NCBI GenBank assembly: GCA_021776235.1
Contig: JAJFGG010000152.1
Location: 87,284 to 151,283 of the forward strand
DNA length: 64,000 nucleotides
Origin: Alphaproteobacteria bacterium
Lineage (GTDB): Bacteria > Pseudomonadota > Alphaproteobacteria > GCA-2731375
Direction of reading: 5' to 3'
Shown: positions 52,627 to 62,540 of the stretch, one piece after another
Layout: every line of letters starts with the position of its first letter
Position numbering within the stretch: the stretch's first letter is position 1
The notes under the pieces: generated by a model
What the model saw: only the letters and a program-made list of their open reading frames with translations
Databases searched by the model: none
Told to the model about the DNA's origin: nothing
Made by a program: the position numbers and the translations under genes

Positions 52627-53784
52627 ATGCCCTGGGTGCTGATCGCGGCGACCTGCCTGGCGACCTTTGCCATTACCGCCAGCGGGGTGACCCGGGCGCC
52701 GTTTCTGATCGATATGGCGCAGGATCTCGATGTCGGGTTGGCCATCATCGCCAATCTGTTCGGCCTGACATCCATCGCCTGGGGTTTGGCGTCGTTCGGG
52801 GCCGGCGTGGGTTCGGACCGCCTGGGGCGGCGGCCATTCCTGGTTGGCGCGCCCATTGGCCTGGCCCTGGCCTTGATTGGCGTCGCCAACGGGCAGAGTT
52901 TCCTGGCGGTGGCGGTCTGGGCCACCTTGGCGGGGGGCTGCGCCGGACTATTCACCGGGGTCAGCCTGGCAGAGGTGGCCGGGCGGGTCGTCGACCGGCA
53001 GCGTGGCCGCGCCCTTGGCTGGGTCATGGCCGGACAGTCCCTTACCCTGCTGGTGGGCGTACCCCTGGCGGCGTGGATCGGGGCCAGCATTGGCTGGCGC
53101 GGCGTCAACCTGTGTGTGGCGGCCCTGGCGGTTGTTTCCGCCGTGACCATGTTCGCCACCACAACATCGGTTGTGCGCAAAACCGCGGGGGCCACCGGAA
53201 CGGCGCCCGCGCGGCCCCCTTTGCTGCGCACGGCGTTCTCCGCCACCGTGGTGCGGTTGCTCTGCAGTGTGATTGCCGAGCGCATCTGCTTTGGCCTTGC
53301 CGCCGTCTATTATGCGACTTTTATGCTGCAGACCTATGCCATCAGCCTGGCGGCCCTGGCCCTGCCTTTGGCGATATTCGCGGCGGGCAATATCCTGGGC
53401 ACCATCCTGGGTGGGCAACTGGGCGATCGCGTGAAGAACCGCATGTTGAGCTTCGCCTTGGCCCTGCTGGCGGCGGGCGCGGTTGCGTTGTTGCTGTTCG
53501 GCTGGCCTGTCAGCGTCATGCTGTCGTCCGGCATGGGCTTCGCCTTCATGTTTTTTACCGCTCTGTCCCGGCCGTCGCTGATGGCCGCCCTGGCCAATGT
53601 GCCGGCGGAAGTGCGGGGCACTGTCATGGGCCTGAACAGCACCGCCGCCTCGGTCGGCTGGCTGGGCGCCGCCGCCCTGGGGGGCTGGATATTGTCAACG
53701 GTGGGATTTGCCGGCTTTGGCCCCCTGGCGGCTGTCCTGGCCGTCCTTGGCGCCGTTCTGGCCCTGACCGGCCCGCGCCGTTAG
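52627..53784 (+). CDS. MFS transporter
   Basis: A 385-residue major facilitator with about 12 hydrophobic helices. The loop motif GVGSDRLGRRPFLV (about 57-70) is the MFS A-motif between helices 2 and 3, and GGQLGDRVKNRML is its counterpart in the second half. The substrate is unknown; the shape resembles aromatic-acid or drug exporters. I start it at the ATG at 52627, directly before the first helix (PWVLIAATCLATFAITASG). A longer in-frame ATG at 52405 lies inside the palindromic element and is preceded by unlikely coding sequence. Bases 52438-52626 hold no gene I can support. Confidence 0.87.
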   Translation: MPWVLIAATCLATFAITASGVTRAPFLIDMAQDLDVGLAIIANLFGLTSIAWGLASFGAGVGSDRLGRRPFLVGAPIGLALALIGVANGQSFLAVAVWATLAGGCAGLFTGVSLAEVAGRVVDRQRGRALGWVMAGQSLTLLVGVPLAAWIGASIGWRGVNLCVAALAVVSAVTMFATTTSVVRKTAGATGTAPARPPLLRTAFSATVVRLLCSVIAERICFGLAAVYYATFMLQTYAISLAALALPLAIFAAGNILGTILGGQLGDRVKNRMLSFALALLAAGAVALLLFGWPVSVMLSSGMGFAFMFFTALSRPSLMAALANVPAEVRGTVMGLNSTAASVGWLGAAALGGWILSTVGFAGFGPLAAVLAVLGAVLALTGPRR

Positions 53785-53869
53785 AGCAGGCATCCTGAGA
53801 TCGGGCGCATGGACAATGTAGCCAGGGGATTCCATAGTTTGCGCGGACAGCGAATTGGAGACAGGCGGC

Positions 53870-54352
53870 ATGGCGCAAAGCATTGAAATAACCGTCAACG
53901 GCACGGCCAAACAGATCGATGTGCCGCCGTCGCTGCCGCTGATCTATCTGTTGCGCAATGAAATGGGCCTCAAGGGCACGCGCTATGGTTGCGGCCTGGA
54001 ACAATGCGGCTGCTGCATGGTCCTGATTGACGATGAACCCGCCTATGCCTGCACCCGGACCGCCGAGTCCGTTGCCGGGCAGGCGGTTCTGACGATCGAG
54101 GGCCTGGGCACGGCCGCGGATCCTCATGCGCTGCAACAAGCGTTTCTGGAGGAACAGGCGGGGCAGTGCGGCTATTGCCTGTCCGGCATTCTGATCAGTG
54201 CCAAGGCACTGTTGGACCGCAATCCCAATCCCAGCCGGAGCGAGATTGTCGAGGCCCTCGACGGCCATCTATGCCGCTGTGGCGCCCATACCCGCATCAT
54301 CAAAGCCATAGGTCGTGCCGCCGCCCTTCTGCGCGGGGAGGAGCCGGCATGA
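53870..54352 (+). CDS. 2Fe-2S subunit of a molybdenum hydroxylase (IorA-like)
   Basis: A 160-residue small subunit of the xanthine oxidase family with two 2Fe-2S clusters. The plant-type ferredoxin domain uses C41, C46, C49 and C61 (CGLEQCGCC and AYAC). The all-helical second domain uses C100, C103, C135 and C137 (CGYC and CRC). I chose the ATG at 53870 because GGAGACAGG is 5-13 bases upstream. The stop overlaps the catalytic subunit ATG by 4 bases. It passes electrons from the molybdenum centre to an external acceptor; no FAD subunit is present. Confidence 0.94.
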   Translation: MAQSIEITVNGTAKQIDVPPSLPLIYLLRNEMGLKGTRYGCGLEQCGCCMVLIDDEPAYACTRTAESVAGQAVLTIEGLGTAADPHALQQAFLEEQAGQCGYCLSGILISAKALLDRNPNPSRSEIVEALDGHLCRCGAHTRIIKAIGRAAALLRGEEPA

Positions 54353-56469
54353 CCACCGATACACCGGGCTTGCCAGCCAGCCTGAGCGTAAATCCGCGCC
54401 TGGACCGCTGGCTGAAATTCCAAGCCGACAAAACCGTACGGATTGCCACCGGCAAGGTGGAAATCGGCCAAGGTGTGGTTACTGCCCTGTCGCAGATCGC
54501 GGCGGAGGAGCTGGACCTGCCCCTCGATCGGGTTGTCATGCTGGCAGGCGACAGCGATGAAGGTCCTGACGAACGCTATACCTCTTCCTCTTTGTCCATC
54601 ATGGTGTCTGGTGCATCCATACGGCTGGTCTGTGCCGAGGCGCGGGCCTTGCTTATGGGGCGGGCCGCCTTGCGCCTGAATTGCAGCCCCGACGATCTTA
54701 CGGTGGAGGCGGGCCGTTTCGCCGTGAATGGCGTGCCAGGGGAATTGTCTTATTGGAGCGTGGCGCCGGAAATTGACTGGTCCCAGGCGCCTACCGGCAA
54801 CGCGGCGCCCAAACCCGCCAGCGACTACCGCATTGTCGGTCAGAATGTCCCCCGCCATGACTTGCCCGCGAAACTGACCGGCGCTGCCTATGTTCATGAC
54901 AGGATACCAGATGGCGTTCTGCATGCCCGCGTCCTGCGCCAACCGGGGCGGGGGGCGGCATTGCTCTCCCTGGACGAGGCCGCGGTTCGCCGTGCCGCCG
55001 GCATCGGGATAGAGATTTTCAAGCTGGCCAATTTCGTTGCCTTTATCGGCCCTGACGAGGCCGCCGTGGAAGCAGCGGCGGCGGTGGCGGCGGAACATGC
55101 ACAATGGGATGGGGTGCCGAATATAGCGCCGGCCCAGCAGGAAGCCGCCTGGTTGAAGGGCCAACCTTCCATCGACAACCATTACGGTGCGCCCATAGAT
55201 CCGGCGCCCTCCGGACGCTTGGTGGAGGCGACCTTCAGCCGCCCCTACGTCGCGCATGCCTCGATGGCCCCCTCCTGCGCCCTGGCCCTGTATGCGGATG
55301 ATCACCTGACCATCTGGTCCCACGGCCAGGGTATGCACCCCCTGCGCCGCAACATCGCCGAGGTACTGGACCTGCCGCTGGAGGCCATCACCGCCAGGCA
55401 TCTGGATGGTGCGGGTTGCTATGGCCACAACGGCGCCGATGATGCCGCCCTGGATGCGGCAATTGTGGCGGTCAACAAGCCCGATCATTGTATCCGTCTG
55501 CAATGGCGCCGGCAGGACGAATTCGGCTTCGAACCCTTTGGCCCCGCCATGCTGGTTACCATGCGGGTCCGGGTCGATGAGGCGGGTCAACCTCAGGATT
55601 GGACCTCCGAGATCTGGAGTCCGACCCACGTCCAGCGTCCCGGCACCGGCAGCGGCTTTCTGCTGGCGGCGGAGGCGTTGCCAAATCCGCCCGCCGCCCC
55701 GGCGCCACAGGACCCGGCGGAAGAAGCGGGCGGCGGCGGCACCCGAAACGCCGCGCCCTATTACGACATCCCCAACTGCCGCATTCTGCACCATCTGGTG
55801 ACGACGCCCCCGGTGCGTACGTCGGCTTTGCGTACACTGGGTGCGTTGCCCAACGTTTTCGCCATGGAGGCAATGATGGATGATCTGGCGGCCATGGCCG
55901 GTGCAGATCCATTGGCTTACCGTCTCGCCCTACTATCGGACCCGCGTGCCCGGGCCGTGCTTTCAGACGCCGCGGCACGGGCCGGCTGGGACCGGCGCGG
56001 CGAAGGCGGAACGGGACAGGGCCTGGGAATGGCCTTCGCACGATACAAGAATACCGCAGCCTATGCCGCCGTTGTCGTGGCTCTGAGGGTCGATGAGATG
56101 GTCCATCTGGAGCATATCTGGGTGGTGGCCGATGCCGGTCTTGTGATCAATCCCGATGGCGTGCGCAACCAGCTGGAGGGCGGCGCGGTGCAAGGCGCCT
56201 CGTGGGCCCTGAAGGAACAGGTCCGCATGGCGGGCCCGGGTGTCACTTCGTTGGATTGGGACAGCTATCCCATTCTGCGCTTTAGCGAAGTGCCGGATAT
56301 AGATGCGGCGGTGCTGAACCACCCCGATATGCCATCCTTAGGAGTGGGTGAATGCGCCGTATCGCCCACGGCAGCGGCCATCGGCAATGGCGTGGCCCAT
56401 GCCCTTGGCGTACGAATCTACGACATGCCCCTCTCCCGCGAACGGATCATGGCAAAACTGATAGCCTAA
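54349..56469 (+). CDS. Molybdopterin-binding subunit of a xanthine dehydrogenase-family hydroxylase (IorB-like)
   Basis: A 706-residue catalytic subunit. N-terminal TVRIATGKVEIGQGVVTALSQIAAEELDL and later GQGLGMAFARYKNTAAYAAVVV are typical of the IorB/aldehyde dehydrogenase group. The catalytic glutamate is E668 in LGVGECAVSPTAAAIGNGVA. Such enzymes hydroxylate N-heterocycles (isoquinoline, nicotinate) or aldehydes with water as oxygen source. The ATG at 54349 lies in an ATGA overlap with the small subunit. No xdhC-type chaperone or cytochrome partner is adjacent. It converges with the CaiB gene with a 4-base stop overlap. Confidence 0.92.
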   Translation: MTTDTPGLPASLSVNPRLDRWLKFQADKTVRIATGKVEIGQGVVTALSQIAAEELDLPLDRVVMLAGDSDEGPDERYTSSSLSIMVSGASIRLVCAEARALLMGRAALRLNCSPDDLTVEAGRFAVNGVPGELSYWSVAPEIDWSQAPTGNAAPKPASDYRIVGQNVPRHDLPAKLTGAAYVHDRIPDGVLHARVLRQPGRGAALLSLDEAAVRRAAGIGIEIFKLANFVAFIGPDEAAVEAAAAVAAEHAQWDGVPNIAPAQQEAAWLKGQPSIDNHYGAPIDPAPSGRLVEATFSRPYVAHASMAPSCALALYADDHLTIWSHGQGMHPLRRNIAEVLDLPLEAITARHLDGAGCYGHNGADDAALDAAIVAVNKPDHCIRLQWRRQDEFGFEPFGPAMLVTMRVRVDEAGQPQDWTSEIWSPTHVQRPGTGSGFLLAAEALPNPPAAPAPQDPAEEAGGGGTRNAAPYYDIPNCRILHHLVTTPPVRTSALRTLGALPNVFAMEAMMDDLAAMAGADPLAYRLALLSDPRARAVLSDAAARAGWDRRGEGGTGQGLGMAFARYKNTAAYAAVVVALRVDEMVHLEHIWVVADAGLVINPDGVRNQLEGGAVQGASWALKEQVRMAGPGVTSLDWDSYPILRFSEVPDIDAAVLNHPDMPSLGVGECAVSPTAAAIGNGVAHALGVRIYDMPLSRERIMAKLIA

Positions 56470-57662
56470 ATGATCTCTTTTTCTCTCAGTTCGGCAATGT
56501 CGGCCGCATTCAGATCCAGAAACTCCTCGTAGATCGCCTCGTTGTCGGCGCCGATGGAACGGGCCGTATGGCGCACCTTGCCCGGGTGATTGGTTAGCTT
56601 CGGCACCACGCCCTGCAGGCGCACTTCACCAAAATCGTCGTCCTGAACCGGCACGATGGCTTCGCGGGCCGCGAATTGAGGGTCCTCGAATATCTGGGCG
56701 ATGGAATAGATCGGCGCCAGGGTACCTTTTTCCCGCTCGAACGCTTCTATGGCTTCGGCCTGGGTATGGGTGGAGAACCAGTCGACATATATCTCATTAA
56801 TTTCGTCGCGGTGGGTGAAGCGGTTCTGATTCGAGTTGAATTTCGGATCATCCGGCAATTCCGGCCGGCCGATGGCTCTGGCATTGCCCAGAAAGATGGC
56901 ATGGGTGCTGCCCGAAAGGGAGACGTACTGATCGTCCGAGGTCCTGAAAACATTGGCGGGTGCTGAATAGTGCGAGGCGTTGCCAGTGCGCTGGGGAACT
57001 TCGGCCAATTGATCGTACTGGATGGTTTGCGAATCCAGCAGACGGAATGTGGCCTCGGTCAGGGATAGATCGATTTCCTCACCCCCTGTTATGGTGCCGC
57101 GGGCACGTCCCAACAAAGACATCAAGACCGCATTGCAGGCGGTCAGGCCGCCGATGGAATCGCCGATGGGATAGCCGTTGTGCATGGGCGAGCGCTCGGC
57201 CTCGCCGGTGATATAGGCCAGGCCGGACATGGCCTCGAATATTCGGGCGAAGCCGGGCTTGGCGGCATAGGGCCCGGTCTGTCCGAAGGCGGTGGCGCGC
57301 AGAATAATCAGGTTCGGGTTGGCCTTCCACAAGGTCTCCTTGTCCAGGCCCCAGCGGTCCAAAGTGCCGGTGCGGAAATTCTCCAGCAAGACGTCAAACT
57401 TTGGCAGCATCTTCAGCAACAGTTCCGCGCCCTCGGGCTTGCGCAGATCCAGGGTGATAAACCTCTTGTTGCGGTTGGCAGCCTTCCACCAAATGGACTT
57501 GCCGTCCTTGAAGGGTGGAAAATTGCGTAAACCATCGCCCGTGCCCGGTAGTTCGGCTTTCACCACATCGGCGCCGAAGTCGGCCATCAGGGTGCCGGCA
57601 AGGGGGGCCGCGAGAATGGTCGCGATATCCAGAATCCGGATACCTTCCAATGGTCCGTTCAT
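56466..57662 (-). CDS. CaiB/BaiF-family (class III) CoA-transferase
   Basis: A 398-residue class III CoA-transferase that moves CoA between carboxylic acids through an aspartyl-CoA intermediate. The opening PLEGIRILDIATILAAPLAG, LENFRTGTLDRWGLD, and the nucleophile D168 in NGYPIGDSIGG are visible. The carboxylate substrate could be carnitine-like, bile-acid-like, oxalate or another acid. It may cooperate with the nearby acyl-CoA ligase and ThDP lyase, but they are on different strands and transcripts. Its TAG overlaps the IorB-like stop by 4 bases. Confidence 0.92.
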   Translation of the reverse strand: MNGPLEGIRILDIATILAAPLAGTLMADFGADVVKAELPGTGDGLRNFPPFKDGKSIWWKAANRNKRFITLDLRKPEGAELLLKMLPKFDVLLENFRTGTLDRWGLDKETLWKANPNLIILRATAFGQTGPYAAKPGFARIFEAMSGLAYITGEAERSPMHNGYPIGDSIGGLTACNAVLMSLLGRARGTITGGEEIDLSLTEATFRLLDSQTIQYDQLAEVPQRTGNASHYSAPANVFRTSDDQYVSLSGSTHAIFLGNARAIGRPELPDDPKFNSNQNRFTHRDEINEIYVDWFSTHTQAEAIEAFEREKGTLAPIYSIAQIFEDPQFAAREAIVPVQDDDFGEVRLQGVVPKLTNHPGKVRHTARSIGADNEAIYEEFLDLNAADIAELREKEII

Positions 57663-57757
57663 CTATAAACGCCTCTACATGTTGCTATGGCGCGGGAATA
57701 ATACGGTACGCCCCGGTCCAGGCAAACAAATAACGCGCTGATGGGTCGCTTGGCGGT

Positions 57758-58039
57758 CTAAGTGGCGATGAACTTCGTAAACATCATCAAACCAATGATG
57801 ACGCCGGTGACCCACTGAAATGTGGTGCGGAAATTCGGTTCCTTGGAGAGCAGTACCTGAAAGCATACCTTGGCCCCGGCGAACGCGGCCGCGCAGAGCC
57901 ATGGGCCAGCGCCATAGATAATTGTTCTGAGCCAGCGGGACGCGAGAGGAAGATCGGCATATTCATTGTGATACGAATGCGCCGCCAGCAGGATAGCGGC
58001 CACGACAAAGGTGGCGGTCATTATGCTGATTTGCTTCAT
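57758..58039 (-). CDS. Small hypothetical membrane protein
   Basis: A 93-residue protein with three hydrophobic segments (IMTATFVVAAILLAAHSY, IIYGAGPWLCAAAFAGAKV and WVTGVIIGLMMFTKFI), so probably an inner-membrane protein. I do not recognise the family. The start at 58039 is chosen because it begins the first helix; an in-frame extension to 58162 encodes an unlikely soluble tail. It is 95 bases after the CaiB start and 135 bases from the hybrid kinase stop. Confidence 0.6.
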   Translation of the reverse strand: MKQISIMTATFVVAAILLAAHSYHNEYADLPLASRWLRTIIYGAGPWLCAAAFAGAKVCFQVLLSKEPNFRTTFQWVTGVIIGLMMFTKFIAT

Positions 58040-58174
58040 GGTACAGCTTTGTAAATGATGTTCGGGATCGCAGGCAGCAAATGCCCATACAAAAAGTAGG
58101 CCGTCCGCCACGGGCGAGGTTGAAAATTGGCGCGGTCGTAGTTTCGTCCTGTCAACATACACAGCCTGCTGGGT

Positions 58175-61100
58175 CTACGCTCCGTTACCGGCGATCCTGC
58201 CATCCAGGGCTTCTCGCACCCGCTGGGCCAGGGCCTGGGTCTGATATGGTTTGTTCATAAGCATCATGCCGTCTTCAATCTGGCCGCGATGATTGAGGAC
58301 TTCCCGGGTGTAGCCTGATGAGAACACGACCCCGGCCGCCGGGTACTGTTCGCGGAAGGCGGAGGCGACGTCGCTTCCGCTCATCCCACGGGGTAAGATC
58401 ACGTCAGTCAACAGCAAATCAATGGGTCCGGAAACGGTCATGATCTTTAATGCGGCCGGTCCATCTTCGGCCTCCAGAACGGTGTAGCCGAGGCGGCCCA
58501 GTACGATCACAAGATAATCCCGGACATCCTTGTCATCCTCGACCACAAGGATTGTTTCGTCGCCCGTCGGCCTGTCCTCTCTGAGTGTTTTGCTGGTGGT
58601 CTCGATTTCTTCTGTCTCGCCGCTTCTCGGCAAGTAGATTTTGACAGTCGTGCCTTCGCCTTCTTCGCTGTAAATCGAAACATGGCCGCCGGATTGCTTG
58701 GCGAAGCCAAAGACCATGCTCAAGCCCAGCCCGCTGCCCTGTCCGACGTCCTTGGTCGTGAAAAATGGCTCGAACGCCAGGCTCCGCACCGCCGCCGGCA
58801 TTCCGGTGCCACTGTCGCTGACGGCGATCATCACATAATCACCGGGGCTCAGGTCCTCGGAGATTGCGGCATCGCCTTCCTGCAAAGTCTGATTGGCCGT
58901 TTCAATGGTCAACCGCCCGCCGTCAGGCATGGCGTGGCGGGCGTTGATGACGAGGTTCAAGAGGGCATTCTCGAGCTGCCCCGCATCAACCATGGTTGGC
59001 CAAAGATCGGCCACCAGGTTCATCTCGATAGTGACATCCGCGCCGATTGTGCGCTGGGCCAACTGGGCGAATTGCGGCAGGAGATCATTGATCCTGGTTG
59101 CCTTGGCGTCCAGTTCCTGTTGCCGGGAGAATGCCAGCAACCGATGGGTCAATTCGGCCCCCCGCAGCGCGGCACGCAGAGCGGTCGCAACGTTTTCCTT
59201 GTCCAAACCGTCCCCATTGCGGCCATCCTCTATCAAATTTAGATTGCCGATGATGGCGGCCAGTATGTTATTGAAATCATGTGCCACGCCGCCGGTGAGC
59301 TGGCCGATCGCCTCCATCTTCTGGGAACGGCGGACTTGTTCCTCCAGCTGTTTACGTTCGGTAATATCATGGATGATAGCGCTGAAGTATTTCGCTTCGC
59401 CCTGTTGCCAGGTGCCAAGCGACAATTCAATTTGAAACTCCTCGCCATTCTTTCTCAGTCCGTTGACTTCAATGGATTTGCCCATGATCTGATATTCATC
59501 TGTCTTAGCCGCTCTTAGAAAACCACGCCGATGAGCCGCCTTGTATCGTTCGGGCATGATATCTGTTAAGGGACGCTCGAGGATTTCCGCTTCACTGTAC
59601 CCAAATGCCTTTTCCGCGGCCGGATTCCAAGAAACAATGAGCCCGTCGTGATCAACGGCCACGATCATGACATTCGATGATGATTGCGAGATGGAATGAA
59701 ATCGCTCCTCGCTTTCTTGCAGCGCCTGCCCGCGCTGCTTCAATTCGGTGATGTCGGTTCGAATGCCGACGATGCCGCCACTCGACGTCCTGCGTTCCTC
59801 GACTCGCAACCAAAGTCCATCGGCACATTGCTGCTCGAAAGGTTCGCCAGGATCGCGGTGCTGCCGCATGCGCTCCTTGAACCAGGCCTCTTCACGTCCA
59901 GCGGCCTCGGCGTACTCGCCATTGTCCAAGCCAAATCGGATCATATCTTCGAAAGTGTTGCCCGGCTTTATCGCTGGGGCGCTTTTCTTGTAAAGTTCCC
60001 GGAACCGACTATTGCTGACAACCAGCCGGTCGTCGGCGTCATACAGCACGAACCCTTCAGTGATACTGGCAAGCGCATCTTCCAGCAGTTGCAGAGCTTC
60101 ACGCTCGCGGCTGCTGCTTTCGGTCATGGCCAATTGCTCCCGCCGGCGCTCGGTAACATCGCGCGTGATGCCCTCGGTTCCCAGAATATTCCCAGCGTCG
60201 TCATACCGGTAATGGGCGCTCGTGGATGTCCAGATTTCCCGGCCATCCTTGCCGCGAATGCGACCTTGAACGTTTCTCAGGCGACCGCCCTTCGCCTGCA
60301 ACTCGGTCCGTAAATCGTCGAATTCCGCTTCATTGATGTAAAAGTCTCTGACGTTGCGTCCGATCAGCTCATTCGGCCGATACCCGGCAAACTCGGTGAC
60401 CGAAGGCGAGACCATCGTAAACGCGCCATCAAGATCAAGCCGATAGAAAGTGTCTTCCATATTGTCCAGTATGGAGCGTAAGTCGCTCTCGGACGCCGCG
60501 CGCTCTGCCAAAAGCCTGTCGCTCGCCTGCCCGGCTTCGGAACTCGACAGGAAATCCTTGCGAAGCTTCTTTGCCTGCCAAGCACTGCCGAGTACCCCGA
60601 TCGCATTGCCACCGGCGCAGACCAACAGGAGGACGACAAATTGCCGATCGATGGTCGACGTAACGTAATAACTGGCGGTGACGGTGGAAACGAAAAATAA
60701 GGCGCCATTCGCCAACCTAAAGATAATTGGATTTGGAATAATAATGTAAATCGTTACCAGGGTTCCAAGATAGATCGCGGTAGATTGGACAGTTGCGCCG
60801 TCGTGGATAATGATGACCAGGCTCATCATCAATGTCCCGCTGGCAAACGCCAAAAAGGTCCAGGTCTGCAACCTTCGAACTCTGTGAGTTGAAGAAAAGG
60901 CGAGGATTGCCCCGTAGATAAAACATAGGGCCGTGAGGCTCCGCGCCGCCAAAAGAATAACAAAATCCGTGCTAAACCCGAGTTTTCTGTAGTCTTCCTG
61001 GGGCATGATCATGAGCGCCAGGACAACGCCAAAGATCAAGCCAGCATATCCGACGATCTTCGACCAGCCGGACCAGGTTTCATGCCAATAAAGCCGCTCG

Positions 61101-61207
61101 AGATCCCGATCGACGAACTCGCCCGACCAGGCCGACAATTTGGTGTTGTGGTACGCCTCTACCAAACCGTGTCCTCCATGAACAACATACCTCAATCTAT
61201 CCGCCAA
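58175..61207 (-). CDS. Hybrid sensor histidine kinase (6 TM, three PAS, HisKA, HATPase, receiver)
   Basis: A 1010-residue hybrid kinase. Six transmembrane helices lie at about 50-210. Three PAS domains follow: about 240-355, 370-490 and 498-620. HisKA has its phospho-accepting H643 in GGVAHDFNNILAAIIGNL. The HATPase domain contains NALLNLVINARHAM, DSGTGM and GQGSGLGLSMVFGFA. The C-terminal receiver has its phospho-accepting D935 in LLLTDVILPRG. A coiled-coil-like linker near 215-240 connects membrane and PAS parts. The signal is unknown. No output regulator is adjacent; phosphoryl transfer would go from its own receiver to an unlinked partner. The start at 61207 gives a long soluble N-terminus of about 48 residues. 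Confidence 0.92.
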   Translation of the reverse strand: MADRLRYVVHGGHGLVEAYHNTKLSAWSGEFVDRDLERLYWHETWSGWSKIVGYAGLIFGVVLALMIMPQEDYRKLGFSTDFVILLAARSLTALCFIYGAILAFSSTHRVRRLQTWTFLAFASGTLMMSLVIIIHDGATVQSTAIYLGTLVTIYIIIPNPIIFRLANGALFFVSTVTASYYVTSTIDRQFVVLLLVCAGGNAIGVLGSAWQAKKLRKDFLSSSEAGQASDRLLAERAASESDLRSILDNMEDTFYRLDLDGAFTMVSPSVTEFAGYRPNELIGRNVRDFYINEAEFDDLRTELQAKGGRLRNVQGRIRGKDGREIWTSTSAHYRYDDAGNILGTEGITRDVTERRREQLAMTESSSREREALQLLEDALASITEGFVLYDADDRLVVSNSRFRELYKKSAPAIKPGNTFEDMIRFGLDNGEYAEAAGREEAWFKERMRQHRDPGEPFEQQCADGLWLRVEERRTSSGGIVGIRTDITELKQRGQALQESEERFHSISQSSSNVMIVAVDHDGLIVSWNPAAEKAFGYSEAEILERPLTDIMPERYKAAHRRGFLRAAKTDEYQIMGKSIEVNGLRKNGEEFQIELSLGTWQQGEAKYFSAIIHDITERKQLEEQVRRSQKMEAIGQLTGGVAHDFNNILAAIIGNLNLIEDGRNGDGLDKENVATALRAALRGAELTHRLLAFSRQQELDAKATRINDLLPQFAQLAQRTIGADVTIEMNLVADLWPTMVDAGQLENALLNLVINARHAMPDGGRLTIETANQTLQEGDAAISEDLSPGDYVMIAVSDSGTGMPAAVRSLAFEPFFTTKDVGQGSGLGLSMVFGFAKQSGGHVSIYSEEGEGTTVKIYLPRSGETEEIETTSKTLREDRPTGDETILVVEDDKDVRDYLVIVLGRLGYTVLEAEDGPAALKIMTVSGPIDLLLTDVILPRGMSGSDVASAFREQYPAAGVVFSSGYTREVLNHRGQIEDGMMLMNKPYQTQALAQRVREALDGRIAGNGA

Positions 61208-61408
61208 TGATTAACACCATCGGGCGCTCCTGCGCATTATCGCCGCCCGCTTACGTGCCAGACGATGAATCCGATCAATATCACGGTCCAATGATATTGC
61301 CCCAACAACGATTGAACGACTTTTGCGCGCCGGTTCATCTGAAAGCATGATAATCTGGCCAGATGGAAATAATGATTTATCAATTTCAGCAATGTGGGAC
61401 CCATTAAC

Positions 61409-62533
61409 ATGGCACTTGAACTTCGCTCTACCGTAAAGACTGGCGGCACCCTTGAAATCAAGCTGGCCGAGGTCCCGGTCCCGGAGCCTCAGGATAACGA
61501 GGTCGTTGTTCGTATTGAAGCCAGCCCGGTTAATCCGTCCGACCTTGGCCTGCTGTTTGGCGCCGCCGACATGAGCACGGCGGCGATAACGGGCAGCGGA
61601 GACAGCGCCATCGTTACCGCGAAAGTTCCTGATGGGCTGATGCCGGCGATGTCCGGTCGGCTGGATCAATCCCTGCCCGTGGGCAACGAGGGCGCCGGCG
61701 TTGTGGTCAAGGCCGGGTCCTCCGACATGGCGCAGGCCTTGATGGGCAAGACCGTCGCCGTCATCGGCGGCGCAATGTATGCCCAATATCGGGCGGTTCG
61801 GGTGGATCAGTGCCTCGCCCTTCCCGATGGCGTCACCCCGGCTGAAGGCGCCTCCTGGTTCGTTAATCCAATGACGGCCCAGGGCATGGTTGAAACCATG
61901 CGGATGGAGGGCCACAAGGCGCTGGTGCATACGGCGGCCGCGTCCAACCTGGGGCAGATGCTGAACAAGATCTGTATTCAGGACGGGGTCGATCTGGTCA
62001 ATATCGTCCGCAAACAGGACCAGGTGGAACTGCTGAAGGGTCTGGGCGCGAAGTATATCTGCGACTCGTCATCGCCCGATTTCATGGACGAACTGACCGA
62101 GGCCCTGGTGGCCACGGGCGCGACACTTGCCTTTGACGCGATCGGCGGCGGCAAGCTGGCCGGGCAGATCCTGAGCTGCATGGAAGTGGCGGCGAACCGC
62201 ACGGCGACGGAGTACAGCCGTTATGGTTCGACCACCCATAAACAGGTTTATATCTATGGCGGGCTTGATCGCGGCGCCACGCAATTCAATCGCAGCTTTG
62301 GCCTGGTCTGGGGCATCGGCGGCTGGCTGCTGACGCCCTTCCTGAAAAAGGCCGGCGGTGAAGTGATTAACCGGCTGCGTCAGCGGGTCGCGGCGGAGAT
62401 CAAGACAACCTTTGCCAGCCACTACACCCAGGAGGTCTCGCTCGCCGGAATGCTGACAGCGGACGCCATGGCGGTCTATGGCAAGCAGGCCACTGGCGAG
62501 AAATTCCTGGTCAACCCCAACATGGATTCGTGA
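61409..62533 (+). CDS. Zinc-less MDR-type NAD(P)H quinone oxidoreductase-like protein
   Basis: A 374-residue medium-chain dehydrogenase/reductase. The N-terminal GroES-like part (LAEVPVPEPQDNEVVVRIEASPVNPSDL and PVGNEGAGVVVKAG) is typical of quinone oxidoreductases. The nucleotide-binding part is ALVHTAAASNLGQMLNKICI, an AAxxxLG variant rather than GxGxxG, and no structural zinc cysteines are seen. Likely reactions are reduction of an enone, quinone or acyl-CoA (crotonyl-CoA reductase-like). I use the ATG at 61409 over a GTG at 61394. It diverges from the hybrid kinase gene and converges with the monooxygenase, leaving 7 bases between stops. Confidence 0.87.
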   Translation: MALELRSTVKTGGTLEIKLAEVPVPEPQDNEVVVRIEASPVNPSDLGLLFGAADMSTAAITGSGDSAIVTAKVPDGLMPAMSGRLDQSLPVGNEGAGVVVKAGSSDMAQALMGKTVAVIGGAMYAQYRAVRVDQCLALPDGVTPAEGASWFVNPMTAQGMVETMRMEGHKALVHTAAASNLGQMLNKICIQDGVDLVNIVRKQDQVELLKGLGAKYICDSSSPDFMDELTEALVATGATLAFDAIGGGKLAGQILSCMEVAANRTATEYSRYGSTTHKQVYIYGGLDRGATQFNRSFGLVWGIGGWLLTPFLKKAGGEVINRLRQRVAAEIKTTFASHYTQEVSLAGMLTADAMAVYGKQATGEKFLVNPNMDS

Positions 62534-62540
62534 AAACGCG

